Of a stretch of 64,000 nt of DNA, positions 24,243 through 33,191 are shown one piece after another. Position 1 is the stretch's first letter, and each line of letters starts with the position of its first letter. The notes below the pieces were generated by a model. That model worked only from the letters and a program-made list of their open reading frames with translations. It ran no database searches and had not been told where the DNA came from. Both the position numbers and the translations under genes were made by a program. The stretch is taken from assembly GCA_016291595.1 (NCBI GenBank), contig JAEEXN010000002.1:50991-114990 (forward strand). The letters are read 5' to 3'. Origin of the DNA: Prevotella sp. (GTDB lineage Bacteria; Bacteroidota; Bacteroidia; Bacteroidales; Bacteroidaceae).

Positions 24243-25244
24243 ATGAATCAAAAACTTGTTTCTATCATCGTTCCAGTATATAATGTAGAGGATTACCTAC
24301 AACATTGTCTGGATAGTATTTACTCACAGACCTATAAAAATATAGAGGTTATATTGGTTGATGACGGTTCCACAGACAGGTCGGGAGCTATTTGTGACGA
24401 GTATGCCCGAACGGATCATCGGGCAATCGTTATTCATAAGCCAAACGGCGGCGTATCCTCGGCAAGGAATATGGGACTGAGGAAAGCTTCTGGCGAATGT
24501 ATCTGCTTTGTTGATTCTGATGACTATATCCATCCCCAATATATCGAGGTTTTGCTTCATACATATACTTCGACAAATGCAGATATCGTTATATGTGATT
24601 ATGCCTTTGTCAAGGAGTATCCTTCTACTTTTTGTAGAATAAAAGAACCTGCAGACTTAAACATTATCAGTTACGATCTTTTCTCTAACTATCCCTCTTG
24701 CAAACAAATGATTGTTGTAGCTAAAATCTACAAAGCCAAAATCCTTAAGAATCATTTTTTTGACGAGAATGTTGTTTATAGTGAGGACGGTATCTTTAAC
24801 TATAGTTTAGTATATAGTACAGAAAACCTGAAGATTATTACAATCCCACAGATTTTGTACTATTATTATCAAAGGCCAGATAGTGCAACTCACACTCTTA
24901 CTCGAGATGTCGCGCTGTCTGAGATAGAGTGGTATTTGAGGCATTGGGACGTGTTTCTGAAAGAGCATCAAAAGATTGTGTGCGAGCATGCCATTAAGAC
25001 AATGCTTCAAATCAGGATGGAAACGTATCTTACTCCTGCCTATAACAATGTCATGGAACAGTGGCCAGGGTTTGAAAGAAGTCTGATCAAGAGAATGAAG
25101 GCCATTGGGGACATGCCTAAGTCAAACAAGATAAAATACTACGTATTTCTTAAGTGTTTCTGGCTATACAGGCTATTACTGATTCTTAATGACCCAACGA
25201 TAGTGAAATACGAAAAAAGGAAAAAATCCCAAAAGCCGACTTGA
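24243..25244 (+). CDS. Glycosyltransferase family 2
   Basis: 333 residues. VSIIVPVYNVEDYLQHCLDSI, VILVDDGSTDRSGAICDEYA, GGVSSARNMGLRKASG and CFVDSDDYIHPQY define a GT-A transferase of the EpsJ/WchA-partner type. The next three transferases in this region share the same order of motifs and appear to be diverged copies. Gene start is the ATG at 24243, three bases after TTTC and with no Shine-Dalgarno, as usual in the phylum. Confidence 0.85.
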   Translation: MNQKLVSIIVPVYNVEDYLQHCLDSIYSQTYKNIEVILVDDGSTDRSGAICDEYARTDHRAIVIHKPNGGVSSARNMGLRKASGECICFVDSDDYIHPQYIEVLLHTYTSTNADIVICDYAFVKEYPSTFCRIKEPADLNIISYDLFSNYPSCKQMIVVAKIYKAKILKNHFFDENVVYSEDGIFNYSLVYSTENLKIITIPQILYYYYQRPDSATHTLTRDVALSEIEWYLRHWDVFLKEHQKIVCEHAIKTMLQIRMETYLTPAYNNVMEQWPGFERSLIKRMKAIGDMPKSNKIKYYVFLKCFWLYRLLLILNDPTIVKYEKRKKSQKPT

Positions 25245-25246
25245 TT

Positions 25247-25351
25247 TTCTGTTTTCTGAGCTGGAAGCGTACTTTAGAATCTCAGAAGAGCTCTCCACAA
25301 TGACAGGAACGTACTCCAGAACAATAGAAGCGCACTCCAGAGTATTTAAAT
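25247..25351 (+). repeat. Degenerate tandem array, 21-bp period, core CGYACTCCAGA
   Basis: Units begin at 25268 (CGTACTTTAGAA), 25289 (AGCTCTCCACAA), 25310 (CGTACTCCAGAA) and 25331 (CGCACTCCAGAG), exactly 21 bp apart. Units 1 and 3 end in AGAAG, unit 2 in GGAA. A partial unit ending GGAAG begins at 25247. The array fills the whole 111-bp gap between two GT2 genes. Confidence 0.65.
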
Positions 25352-25355
25352 CACT

Positions 25356-26399
25356 ATGCAAGCAAGACCAAGATTGAGTGTCGTTGTCCCCGTGTATAAC
25401 GTAGAAAGGTTTCTGCGCGTATGCCTTGACTCTTTGTTCCTACAGGGATTGAATGAGAATGAGAATGAGTATGAAATCATTCTGGTTAATGACGGGTCTA
25501 CTGACAACTCGCTGAGTATCTGTGAGGAATATCAAAAGTCGCACCAGAACATCATCATCTTATCACAAGAGAATCAAGGGGTATATGCTGCACGTAATAA
25601 TGGTATACGCAAAGCTCGTGGAGAATGGGTCTGCTTTGTAGATTCTGATGATTATATCAATCCGAATAGCTATTCATACCTTATCTATCATTTCTGTGAT
25701 AAACAAAATGATGTGATAAGATTCTGGACACAAATTCAAGAAGATGCAAACATTCACAAGGAACAAGATTGTACTGGTGATATCAAGTTTGAAGGAACCG
25801 GACATGAATTCATCAAGCAATATGGATTAGACACTTTTTGTATTGCCTATTTCTACAAAAAAGAGTTCCTCGAGAACCATCACATTCTATTCTCACCCTA
25901 TATCATTGGTGAAGATTTTCTATTTGCATCAACCGTATTGTTAGCTAATCCAAAGCTATGCTCCACATCATGCCGAGTGTATCAGTATTTAATACATCCC
26001 AATTCTGCTTCGACGAAACGATCAACCGAGCATGTTAGGAAATGTACTCTCAATCAGTTGTCTGTGAATCATGATATATATGGAATGATCAGCCGATACA
26101 AACATGAAGACACTATGTTGTATGATAAATGCATTGAGACATTACAAAGCAAGATCCCAATGATCTTGAGCCGTATGTTTGGTAGCAATATCACACTAAA
26201 AGAATTTAAGGAGATTGTCAAAAAAGAAAAAGAACTCGGCATTCTTCCTGTCAAATATGATAAAGGTTATAAAGGAAGGATTATTCAATGCATAATTAAT
26301 ACATTATGTGCCACTCCTGCTTTATACAATCCTGCGAAACACATATACCAAAGACTTTTTGTTCCCTATGTTCTTCCTAAGATGAACCGTAACAAATAA
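25356..26399 (+). CDS. Glycosyltransferase family 2
   Basis: 347 residues. LSVVVPVYNVERFLRVCLDSL, ILVNDGSTDNSLSICEEY, QGVYAARNNGIRKARG and CFVDSDDYINPNSY are the GT-A core motifs. The insert NENENEYE after the first strand is a short Asn-Glu repeat encoded by repeated gagaat-like triplets. The start codon follows the 21-bp array by only a few bases, so part of the array would be in the translation initiation region. Confidence 0.85.
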   Translation: MQARPRLSVVVPVYNVERFLRVCLDSLFLQGLNENENEYEIILVNDGSTDNSLSICEEYQKSHQNIIILSQENQGVYAARNNGIRKARGEWVCFVDSDDYINPNSYSYLIYHFCDKQNDVIRFWTQIQEDANIHKEQDCTGDIKFEGTGHEFIKQYGLDTFCIAYFYKKEFLENHHILFSPYIIGEDFLFASTVLLANPKLCSTSCRVYQYLIHPNSASTKRSTEHVRKCTLNQLSVNHDIYGMISRYKHEDTMLYDKCIETLQSKIPMILSRMFGSNITLKEFKEIVKKEKELGILPVKYDKGYKGRIIQCIINTLCATPALYNPAKHIYQRLFVPYVLPKMNRNK

Positions 26400-26411
26400 C
26401 AAGATGACACA

Positions 26412-27389
26412 ATGATTTCAGTAATTGTTCCCATATATAACGTAGATGACTATCTGAGCACATGTATATCTAGTATCATCAATCAGACGTATAAGGACCT
26501 TGAGATAATTCTCGTTGATGACGGCTCAACTGATCATTCCGGGCAAATATGTGAGGAGTTTGACAAACTGGATAATCGTGTTCAAGTTATTCACAAAAAA
26601 AACGAAGGAGTATCTGAGGCAAGAAATGAAGGATTAAGGCATACTCATGGAGAATACATCTCGTTTGTTGATGCAGATGATTTCATTCATCCACAAATGT
26701 TGGAGATCCTTTACAACTTGATAAAAAAAGGAGATTATGATTTTTCCATGATACTTGGAAAAACTGTTTCTCGTAATGAAATCATAGACATGAACCATTC
26801 AGAGATAGGCTTTGAGAATACGCAAGTCTTATCAGATACTGATCTAGTTGAAAGAATATTTGGTCTATCAAGTATAAACACTCAATACCAGGTACTTTGG
26901 AATAAACTTTATAAAAAAGAATTGCTTGAGGACATCTGGTTTGTTAGAACAGCTTCAGAGGACACCCATTATCTTAATAGAGTATATTTGAAAACAAAAA
27001 AGGCGATTCTTCTTGAAAAGGAACTATACTTTTATGTTCAAAGAAGTGCTTCTATTTCGCATGAAGGAGTCTCACCATATTTTGTTGATAAAATAAATTC
27101 TTATGCGCTCTGTTTGGATGATATTCCAAAAGAAAAACCGCATTTCCGAACTTTATGCTTAGAAAAATTGTACAAGGTAATCCTTCATACACGCTACTAT
27201 ACTGCAAAAAGTGAATTAAAAGGAAAGTGTAATCAGATTAGTAAAACCATATATAGAAAAACGATTAAGGAGTATTTAGGCTCTGACATTCACGCAATAA
27301 AGAAATACGGTTTGCTCTGTTTCTACTATTTTCCTTCTTTATATAAACTGTTCATTTGGTATAGTAACTACAGAGCCAAACAAAGATGA
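26412..27389 (+). CDS. Glycosyltransferase family 2
   Basis: 325 residues, with ISVIVPIYNVDDYLSTCISSI, ILVDDGSTDHSGQICEEFD, GVSEARNEGLRHTHGEY and SFVDADDFIHPQM. The middle residue pattern VDADD differs from VDSDD of its neighbours but keeps the metal-binding acids. It follows the preceding gene after 12 bp and is separated from the fused polymerase gene by 84 bp with no visible terminator. It is very AT-rich. Confidence 0.85.
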   Translation: MISVIVPIYNVDDYLSTCISSIINQTYKDLEIILVDDGSTDHSGQICEEFDKLDNRVQVIHKKNEGVSEARNEGLRHTHGEYISFVDADDFIHPQMLEILYNLIKKGDYDFSMILGKTVSRNEIIDMNHSEIGFENTQVLSDTDLVERIFGLSSINTQYQVLWNKLYKKELLEDIWFVRTASEDTHYLNRVYLKTKKAILLEKELYFYVQRSASISHEGVSPYFVDKINSYALCLDDIPKEKPHFRTLCLEKLYKVILHTRYYTAKSELKGKCNQISKTIYRKTIKEYLGSDIHAIKKYGLLCFYYFPSLYKLFIWYSNYRAKQR

Positions 27390-27473
27390 TTACCAAAACA
27401 ACAACTATTTGTTGAATGCATCACATAGAAGAGAATGAGTTAATCATAAAACTCAAGAAGAAAACAAATAAGG

Positions 27474-29450
27474 ATGTTGTCTACTGATATTAAACTGAAA
27501 AAAATTCTTCGATCTGAATTCTGGGCGAAGTTGAATAAACGTGTAGGACCTTGGTTGTTTTACATCGGGTTGTTTTTAATGTTCTTCAACTCAAACTATT
27601 TATGGAATTCAGATAGTATGCCAAAAGAGGTGCTACAATTCTGTTACTACACTTCACAGTGTGGAAGGGGATTTCTTTGCTTACGGTTATTATTGATGAT
27701 GGCGTGTTATCCACGTTACGTTATTGGATGTTCCCTTATCGGATTGGCATCTTTCTATATTCTTACAATTGGAGGAGATTATAGCCTTGTGAATTTGGTA
27801 CTGGTATTGAGTGCTTCGCGTGATGCCAATATACGTGTTATACTACGTATTTTCCTAATAGCACTTATTATTCATCTAATTTCAGCCCGTTTGTTTTATG
27901 CTTTTGGTTGGGCAGAAGACATTATGAGGCACCGATGGAATCTTGTAGGGCATTCTTATGGAACTGCCAATCCAGGTACTTTAGCACAGAAGCTAATGCT
28001 AATAGTGCTGCTCTTATTATTGCTATTTAAGGTGAAGCGTAGGGCAATTATTTGGACGATTTGCATATCAGGGGCAATAAGCATTTGCTATCTAACTCTT
28101 CGAATGTCTGAGACTATGGGGCTACTTTTGATTCCTTTGATATATATTATACTCTGTCGGCACAAGATACCTTCCAATTGGTTAGCCGTCCTTCCTCTAT
28201 TGTGTCTGCTCCTATCAGTTTTATTGGCATATTGGTGTGGGGCAGGTTATGGTTCCACGACATTCGAAAGTCGTTTTAGCATACCCCATTTGATTTACAA
28301 TAATGTAGGACTTAGTTTTCTCAGCCAAGATTGCGGATTGATTGAAAACAGAGATGCTTGGGCTCTTGGAATAAAGCCATTGGCTTTCGACAACATATAT
28401 CTGCGCATTTTTCTATGTGACGGAATAATTATGGGAACAGGAATAATGGTCTTTTTGTCTTACTTACTTTATCGCATCGGGAAGATTGGGAAACCTTTAT
28501 TGACTGCTATAGCTGTGGTATTCATCATAAGTGGGATCATGGAGCATTTACCTCTGGAAGTATTTAAGAATTTCACATTGTTCTACTGTCTATATGATTA
28601 TAAAGGACTAACTACCTTTAGCCTCCGACTAATAAGTTCAATCGCTGCCATTACAGTAGGTATTATATTGTTCTATCTGTATGCCCCATGGGGATTCCGG
28701 CCCTCTTTTTCTTATCATGATGGTCGTATTGATGATATCGCTCCCCCACAAGGATTTGAACGTATTTCGGGAAAGAACTCACTCTATACCGCTTTTATAC
28801 GCAGCCTTCCCTTAGCCCAACCTGATTCTTCACTCATGCATTTTGACCGTACCCCAAATGATTCTCTCCAATTATATAGATATCGGGTACTGGATTTTCC
28901 TTTACTGGACAATTATGAACAATGTGCAGATGTTTGTATGAGACTTCGTGCAGAATATTTGTATTGTAACCGCCGGTTCTTCGACATTTGTTTTACTGAT
29001 ACTCGCCAAAAAGCGCTACATTATTATTTCGGGTATTGCCGACCAGCTTTTAACAAGTTCTTGACAACAGTATACTCATGGGCCAATACCGAATCTATGA
29101 AACTTTCTATGCATGTCCGCAAATTAGCTGACATACAGCCTGGTGATGTATTTGTCTACGATAAATATTCACGGCCGTCTTCTCGCTATGGCCATGCTGT
29201 TTTTGTTGCAGATGTCGCCGTTAACCCGACTACTGGTCAGAAAGCATTCCTACTCATTCAGGGTTCTACCCCTGCTAGTGATATCCACGTTATTCGCAAC
29301 CTGGCGAATCCAGACATTTCTCCTTGGTTCCTTTTGGATCCCAAGTATTTAAAGAAAGATTTCTCTGCAGGAATCCCAGATTCTACATCATGTGTGCTGG
29401 ATTTTGGATGTTCACGATATTACCCTGATGAGCTTCGCCATTTCGACTAG
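27474..29450 (+). CDS. Wzy-like membrane polymerase fused to a C-terminal DUF4846 domain
   Basis: 658 residues in one open frame. Residues 1-410 are an integral membrane region of roughly ten to twelve helices; RHRWNLVGHSYGTANPG and SFLSQDCGLIENRDAWALG followed by DNIYLRIFLCDG fit polymerase/O-antigen-ligase-like proteins with a large periplasmic loop. From about residue 420 (APPQGFERI, NSLYTAFIRSLPL) the protein matches DUF4846: VLDFPLLDNYEQCADVCMRLRAEYLY, QPGDVFVYD, RYGHAVFVADVAVNPTTGQK and LLIQGSTPASDIHV. DUF4846 normally stands alone as a secreted or lipoprotein-type protein. Cys484 before a helix, His574 in GHAV and Gln596 lie in an order reminiscent of papain-like NlpC/P60 enzymes; catalysis is inference. 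The domain should face the periplasm. Confidence 0.78.
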   Translation: MLSTDIKLKKILRSEFWAKLNKRVGPWLFYIGLFLMFFNSNYLWNSDSMPKEVLQFCYYTSQCGRGFLCLRLLLMMACYPRYVIGCSLIGLASFYILTIGGDYSLVNLVLVLSASRDANIRVILRIFLIALIIHLISARLFYAFGWAEDIMRHRWNLVGHSYGTANPGTLAQKLMLIVLLLLLLFKVKRRAIIWTICISGAISICYLTLRMSETMGLLLIPLIYIILCRHKIPSNWLAVLPLLCLLLSVLLAYWCGAGYGSTTFESRFSIPHLIYNNVGLSFLSQDCGLIENRDAWALGIKPLAFDNIYLRIFLCDGIIMGTGIMVFLSYLLYRIGKIGKPLLTAIAVVFIISGIMEHLPLEVFKNFTLFYCLYDYKGLTTFSLRLISSIAAITVGIILFYLYAPWGFRPSFSYHDGRIDDIAPPQGFERISGKNSLYTAFIRSLPLAQPDSSLMHFDRTPNDSLQLYRYRVLDFPLLDNYEQCADVCMRLRAEYLYCNRRFFDICFTDTRQKALHYYFGYCRPAFNKFLTTVYSWANTESMKLSMHVRKLADIQPGDVFVYDKYSRPSSRYGHAVFVADVAVNPTTGQKAFLLIQGSTPASDIHVIRNLANPDISPWFLLDPKYLKKDFSAGIPDSTSCVLDFGCSRYYPDELRHFD

Positions 29451-29489
29451 AATGGTAAAATATGAGAAAAACTAAATAACAAAACATAT

Positions 29490-30083
29490 ATGTACTTATA
29501 CGGAGCAAGCGGTCATGCCCTGGTGATCATCGACATCATTGAGGCTATGGGACTGAGCGTGGAATATCTGTTTGATGATAACCCCGAGATTCATGAACTA
29601 AGAGGAATACCTGTGTCACATGAGTACCATCAGGAAGAACCCCTCATCCTTAGCATCGGAAATAATAGTATCAGGAAACAACTGGCTGAGAAGATGAAAA
29701 ATGTCACTTTCGGAAAGGCCATTCACCCTGCTTCTATTATCTCTCCGCATGCAACTATCGCAGAAGGGACTGTGGTTATGCCTGGTGCTATTATCAATAG
29801 CGGAACTATTATCGGTAAACATTGTATCGTGAATACAAGTGCATCTGTAGACCATGAGTGTAGAATAGATGATTACGCTCATATCTCCCCTAATGTTACA
29901 TTGTGTGGAAATGTGCATATTGGTGAGGGAGCATGGATTGGTGCCGGAACCACCGTAATTCCAGGTATTAAGATTGGGAAATGGGCAGTCATCGGAGCAG
30001 GATCTGTTGTATTAAGAGATATTCCTGACGGTGTGGTAGCATATGGGAATCCTTGTAAAATCAAAAGCAAATTGTTTGAATGA
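29490..30083 (+). CDS. PglD-like sugar O/N-acetyltransferase (left-handed beta-helix)
   Basis: 197 residues. The N-terminal MYLYGASGHALVIIDIIE is the Rossmann-like PglD_N domain that holds the UDP-sugar. From residue about 75 hexapeptide repeats form a left-handed beta-helix (IISPHATIAEGTVVMPGAII, VNTSASVDHECRI, IGAGTTVIPGI); VDHE carries the His expected to deprotonate the 4-amino group. Predicted to use acetyl-CoA to acetylate UDP-4-amino-4,6-dideoxy-GlcNAc. Neighbours at 30080, 31218, 32031 and 33188 complete a Pgl-like route. Overlaps the next gene by 4 bp. Confidence 0.85.
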   Translation: MYLYGASGHALVIIDIIEAMGLSVEYLFDDNPEIHELRGIPVSHEYHQEEPLILSIGNNSIRKQLAEKMKNVTFGKAIHPASIISPHATIAEGTVVMPGAIINSGTIIGKHCIVNTSASVDHECRIDDYAHISPNVTLCGNVHIGEGAWIGAGTTVIPGIKIGKWAVIGAGSVVLRDIPDGVVAYGNPCKIKSKLFE

Positions 30084-31216
30084 AACTGTTTCGGATTACG
30101 ACCTCTGACATCAGCCTTGACTTGCTACTGAAAGGGCAATTGCGATTTCTGAATGAGCATTTCGAAGTTGTTGGTGTGTCTGCAGACAGTGGATTGCTGC
30201 AAAAAGTAGGCAAAAGAGAAGGCATCAGAACCATTCAAGTACCTTTGCATCGCGAAATCTCATTGAAGGCAGACTGGCAATGTCTTTGGCAGTTAGTTAG
30301 AATTCTCAAAAGCGAAAAGCCGGACATCATACATGCGAACACGCCCAAGGGAAGCCTGTTAGCCATGATAGCTGGAAAGATTGCACATGTTCCACATCGC
30401 ATATATACAGTTACCGGTCTTCGATATCAAGGAGCAACTGGTTTTTTACAATGGACTCTGAAAACTATGGAACGGATAACGTGTCTTTGTGCTACGAGAG
30501 TTATTCCAGAAGGGAACGGTGTCTTAAAAACTCTCAGAGAAGACCATATAACAGGAAAAGAACTGCATGTAGTTCATTATGGCAATATTAGCGGTATCGA
30601 TACAAACTATTATTCAAATGAAGGCTATGACAAAAAAAAGGACGACACTTTCCGATTTGTCTTCATTGGAAGGATTGTGAAAGACAAAGGAATTGCTGAG
30701 TTAGCGTCATGCATGCGAAGACTTCACAAGGAAATGAACGAAAATGGAATACGAGTAAAGCTAATTCTTGTAGGACCGTTTGAGCCGGAACAAGCACCAC
30801 TGAATAAAGAGGATGAGGTCTTCTTAAGAAATAGCGAATGCATAGATTATGTTGGATACCAGTCTGATATTCGGCCTTACCTGGCTGCTGCCGACGCATT
30901 GGTATTCCCCAGCTATAGAGAGGGATTCCCGAACGTGGTGCTTCAGGCAGGCAGCATGGGATTACCATCAATCGTAACGAACATCAACGGTTGTAACGAG
31001 ATTATTAAGGACGGACTGAACGGACGGATTATTCAACCGAGAAATGAGCAAGCGCTATATAATACGATGAAATATTTCGTTGAGCATCCTGCTGAAGTGA
31101 AGCGAATGGCTGGTAACGCACGAAGAATGGTACAGGAGAAATATGAGCAGCGAGACGTGTGGCAGGCATTGCTTGAAATGTACAGAAATGAGATTTTAAC
31201 GAACGAAAAATGTTGA
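30080..31216 (+). CDS. Glycosyltransferase family 4, PglA-like
   Basis: 378 residues. The N-terminal FRITTSDISLDLLLKGQLRFL and VSADSGLLQKVGKREGI resemble PglA and WbpH/WsaC-type GT4 enzymes that act on polyprenyl-diphosphate-linked sugars. IIHANTPKGSLLAMIAG, FVFIGRIVKDKGI and FPSYREGFPNVVLQAGSMGLP (with the E of the EX7E region; the second position is Gln) form the active site. It lies between PglD-like and PglC-like genes, so it probably adds the second sugar to the lipid-linked first sugar. Other donors are possible. Confidence 0.82.
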   Translation: MKLFRITTSDISLDLLLKGQLRFLNEHFEVVGVSADSGLLQKVGKREGIRTIQVPLHREISLKADWQCLWQLVRILKSEKPDIIHANTPKGSLLAMIAGKIAHVPHRIYTVTGLRYQGATGFLQWTLKTMERITCLCATRVIPEGNGVLKTLREDHITGKELHVVHYGNISGIDTNYYSNEGYDKKKDDTFRFVFIGRIVKDKGIAELASCMRRLHKEMNENGIRVKLILVGPFEPEQAPLNKEDEVFLRNSECIDYVGYQSDIRPYLAAADALVFPSYREGFPNVVLQAGSMGLPSIVTNINGCNEIIKDGLNGRIIQPRNEQALYNTMKYFVEHPAEVKRMAGNARRMVQEKYEQRDVWQALLEMYRNEILTNEKC

Positions 31217-31217
31217 C

Positions 31218-31889
31218 ATGCCATCTAAAAAAACTTCGTTCTTCATAACTAATTCATCACATTTAGCCAGATTCAGACTTGTGTATAAAAAATATTCCAA
31301 AAGACTGTTAGACTTTTGTATATCGCTAATTGCGATTATCTGCCTATCTCCTATTCTATTGGTTGTGGCCATTTGGTTACACTTTGCGAATAGGGGAAGT
31401 GGAACCTTTTTCCTACAAGAAAGGCCAGGACGTAATGGAAAAATCTTCAAAATAATCAAGTTCAAGACAATGACGGACGAACGGGACGCTGAAGGGAATC
31501 TACTGCCCGACGAGAAACGACTCACATCTTTTGGGAAATTTATCAGATCAACTTCGCTTGACGAACTTCCACAACTGATCAATGTGCTAAAAGGTGATAT
31601 GGCTCTGATTGGCCCCCGCCCCCTATTAGTACAATATCTGTCACTATATTCTCCCGAACAAGCTCGACGACATGAAGTACGGCCGGGAATCACAGGTTGG
31701 GCACAATGCCATGGACGGAATGCTATCAGTTGGAAAGAGAAATTCGAATACGATGTATGGTATGTGGACCATCTTTCTTTTTTAACTGATTTGAAGGTCA
31801 TATATTATACGAGTCTGACTGTGTTTAAACGAGATGGCATCGCCCACGAGGGTAGTATGACCATGGAGCCTTTTAATGGAAAAAACTGA
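31218..31889 (+). CDS. Initiating phosphoglycosyltransferase (PglC/WcaJ-C type)
   Basis: 223 residues. One re-entrant hydrophobic segment (LLDFCISLIAIICLSPILLVVAIWL) is followed by the catalytic domain of monotopic phosphoglycosyltransferases: FLQERPGRNGKIFKIIKFKTM, STSLDELPQLINVLKGDMALIGPRP and HEVRPGITGWAQCHGRN. The Asp-Glu of LDELP is the catalytic dyad. It transfers a phospho-sugar, probably diNAc-bacillosamine phosphate given its neighbours, to undecaprenyl phosphate. A 25-residue basic N-terminal extension precedes the membrane segment, with no later Met available. A second enzyme of this class is encoded at 48398. Confidence 0.88.
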   Translation: MPSKKTSFFITNSSHLARFRLVYKKYSKRLLDFCISLIAIICLSPILLVVAIWLHFANRGSGTFFLQERPGRNGKIFKIIKFKTMTDERDAEGNLLPDEKRLTSFGKFIRSTSLDELPQLINVLKGDMALIGPRPLLVQYLSLYSPEQARRHEVRPGITGWAQCHGRNAISWKEKFEYDVWYVDHLSFLTDLKVIYYTSLTVFKRDGIAHEGSMTMEPFNGKN

Positions 31890-31962
31890 AGAAACAACAA
31901 GAATAAAAACAATTGCATTAACAAATTAAAATAAAGCGAAACATCAATACTATTAGTCCATA

Positions 31963-31992
31963 GTTCTCTGAACTCGAGAATAAATAGAGAAC
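31963..31992 (+). other. Short inverted repeat in intercistronic gap
   Basis: GTTCTCT and AGAGAAC (7 bp) flank 16 nt in the 141-bp gap before the aminotransferase gene. No U-tract and no promoter were identified in the gap. Confidence 0.3.
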
Positions 31993-32030
31993 ATGAACAG
32001 TAGTGAAAAACAGTATAAAAGACTAAACTG

Positions 32031-33191
32031 ATGGGGAAAGGAAACAGAATCTATTTATGCCTGGCCCACATGTCGGGCAATGAGATGAAATACATACAAG
32101 AAGCATTTGATACCAATTGGGTAGTTCCACTTGGCCCTAACGTGAATGCTTTTGAAGAAGATTTGGAACGGTATGTAGGTGAGGACAAAAAGGTGGTCGT
32201 ATTGTCAGCTGGTACTGCAGCCATCCATTTATCATTGGTATATTTGGGCATTCAGTCTGGTGATGAGGTAATCTGCCAGTCATTCACTTTCTCTGCATCT
32301 GCTAACCCAGTGGTCTATCAAGGTGCAACGCCAGTATTTGTAGACTCTGAGAAAGACTCGTGGAATATGGATCCTGAACTGCTGGAAGACGCTATTAAAA
32401 ATCGTGTCAAGAAGACCGGACGCAAGCCAAAGGCTATTATTCCCGTCTATCTGTATGGCATGCCAGCACGCATCACAGAAATTATGGAAATCGCAGAGCG
32501 CTACGATATTCCTGTGATTGAGGATGCAGCTGAAGCTTTTGGTTCAAGGTTTAAAGGACAAGTGTGTGGAACTTTCGGCAAGATGGGAATTATGAGTTTT
32601 AATGGTAATAAAATGATTACCACTAGCGGAGGTGGTGCTCTGATTTGCCCTAATGAAGAGACAAAGCGGAAAATCACTTTCTATGCAACGCAAGCCCGTG
32701 AGAACAAACCATACTATCTCCATGAGGAAATCGGATTTAACTATCGGATGAGTAATATCTGCGCGGGTATTGGGCGTGGGCAGATGACCGTTGCAGACGA
32801 ACATATCGCCCATCACAAGCACCTATGTGACCTATATGTTGAATTGTTGAAAGACTCGGATGAGGTGGTAGTGCATGTAAACCCCACATCTGACTATGAT
32901 TCCAACTATTGGTTGAATACCATTACTTTCCCTAAAGCAGAAAGGACGAAAAATGAACCCGCAGAATTGGTAGAACGAGTAAGGGTACATCTGGAGGAAA
33001 AAGGTATTGAGTCGCGTCCGCTTTGGAAACCGATGCACACGCAACCAGTGTTTAAAGATGCTCCTGCTTACGTTAACGGAGTGTCTGAGCATCTTTTCGA
33101 GATTGGTCTTTGCCTTCCAAGCGGTCCCTTGGTGACTGATGAGGATGCAGGAAGAATTGCCAGTGAAATATTAAAATGTATACATGGATGA
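32031..33191 (+). CDS. DegT/DnrJ-family PLP aminotransferase (PglE-like)
   Basis: 386 residues. IYLCLAHMSGNEMKYIQEAF is the PglE/LegC-type opening, LSAGTAAIHLSLVYLGI binds the cofactor phosphate, and IEDAAEAFGS supplies the Asp that contacts the PLP ring nitrogen. FNGNKMITTSGGG carries the Schiff-base lysine. Expected reaction: glutamate-dependent amination of UDP-4-keto-6-deoxy-GlcNAc to UDP-4-amino-4,6-dideoxy-GlcNAc. Substrate is supplied by the dehydratase encoded next and the product is acetylated by the PglD-like enzyme. Overlaps the next start by 4 bp. Confidence 0.87.
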   Translation: MGKGNRIYLCLAHMSGNEMKYIQEAFDTNWVVPLGPNVNAFEEDLERYVGEDKKVVVLSAGTAAIHLSLVYLGIQSGDEVICQSFTFSASANPVVYQGATPVFVDSEKDSWNMDPELLEDAIKNRVKKTGRKPKAIIPVYLYGMPARITEIMEIAERYDIPVIEDAAEAFGSRFKGQVCGTFGKMGIMSFNGNKMITTSGGGALICPNEETKRKITFYATQARENKPYYLHEEIGFNYRMSNICAGIGRGQMTVADEHIAHHKHLCDLYVELLKDSDEVVVHVNPTSDYDSNYWLNTITFPKAERTKNEPAELVERVRVHLEEKGIESRPLWKPMHTQPVFKDAPAYVNGVSEHLFEIGLCLPSGPLVTDEDAGRIASEILKCIHG

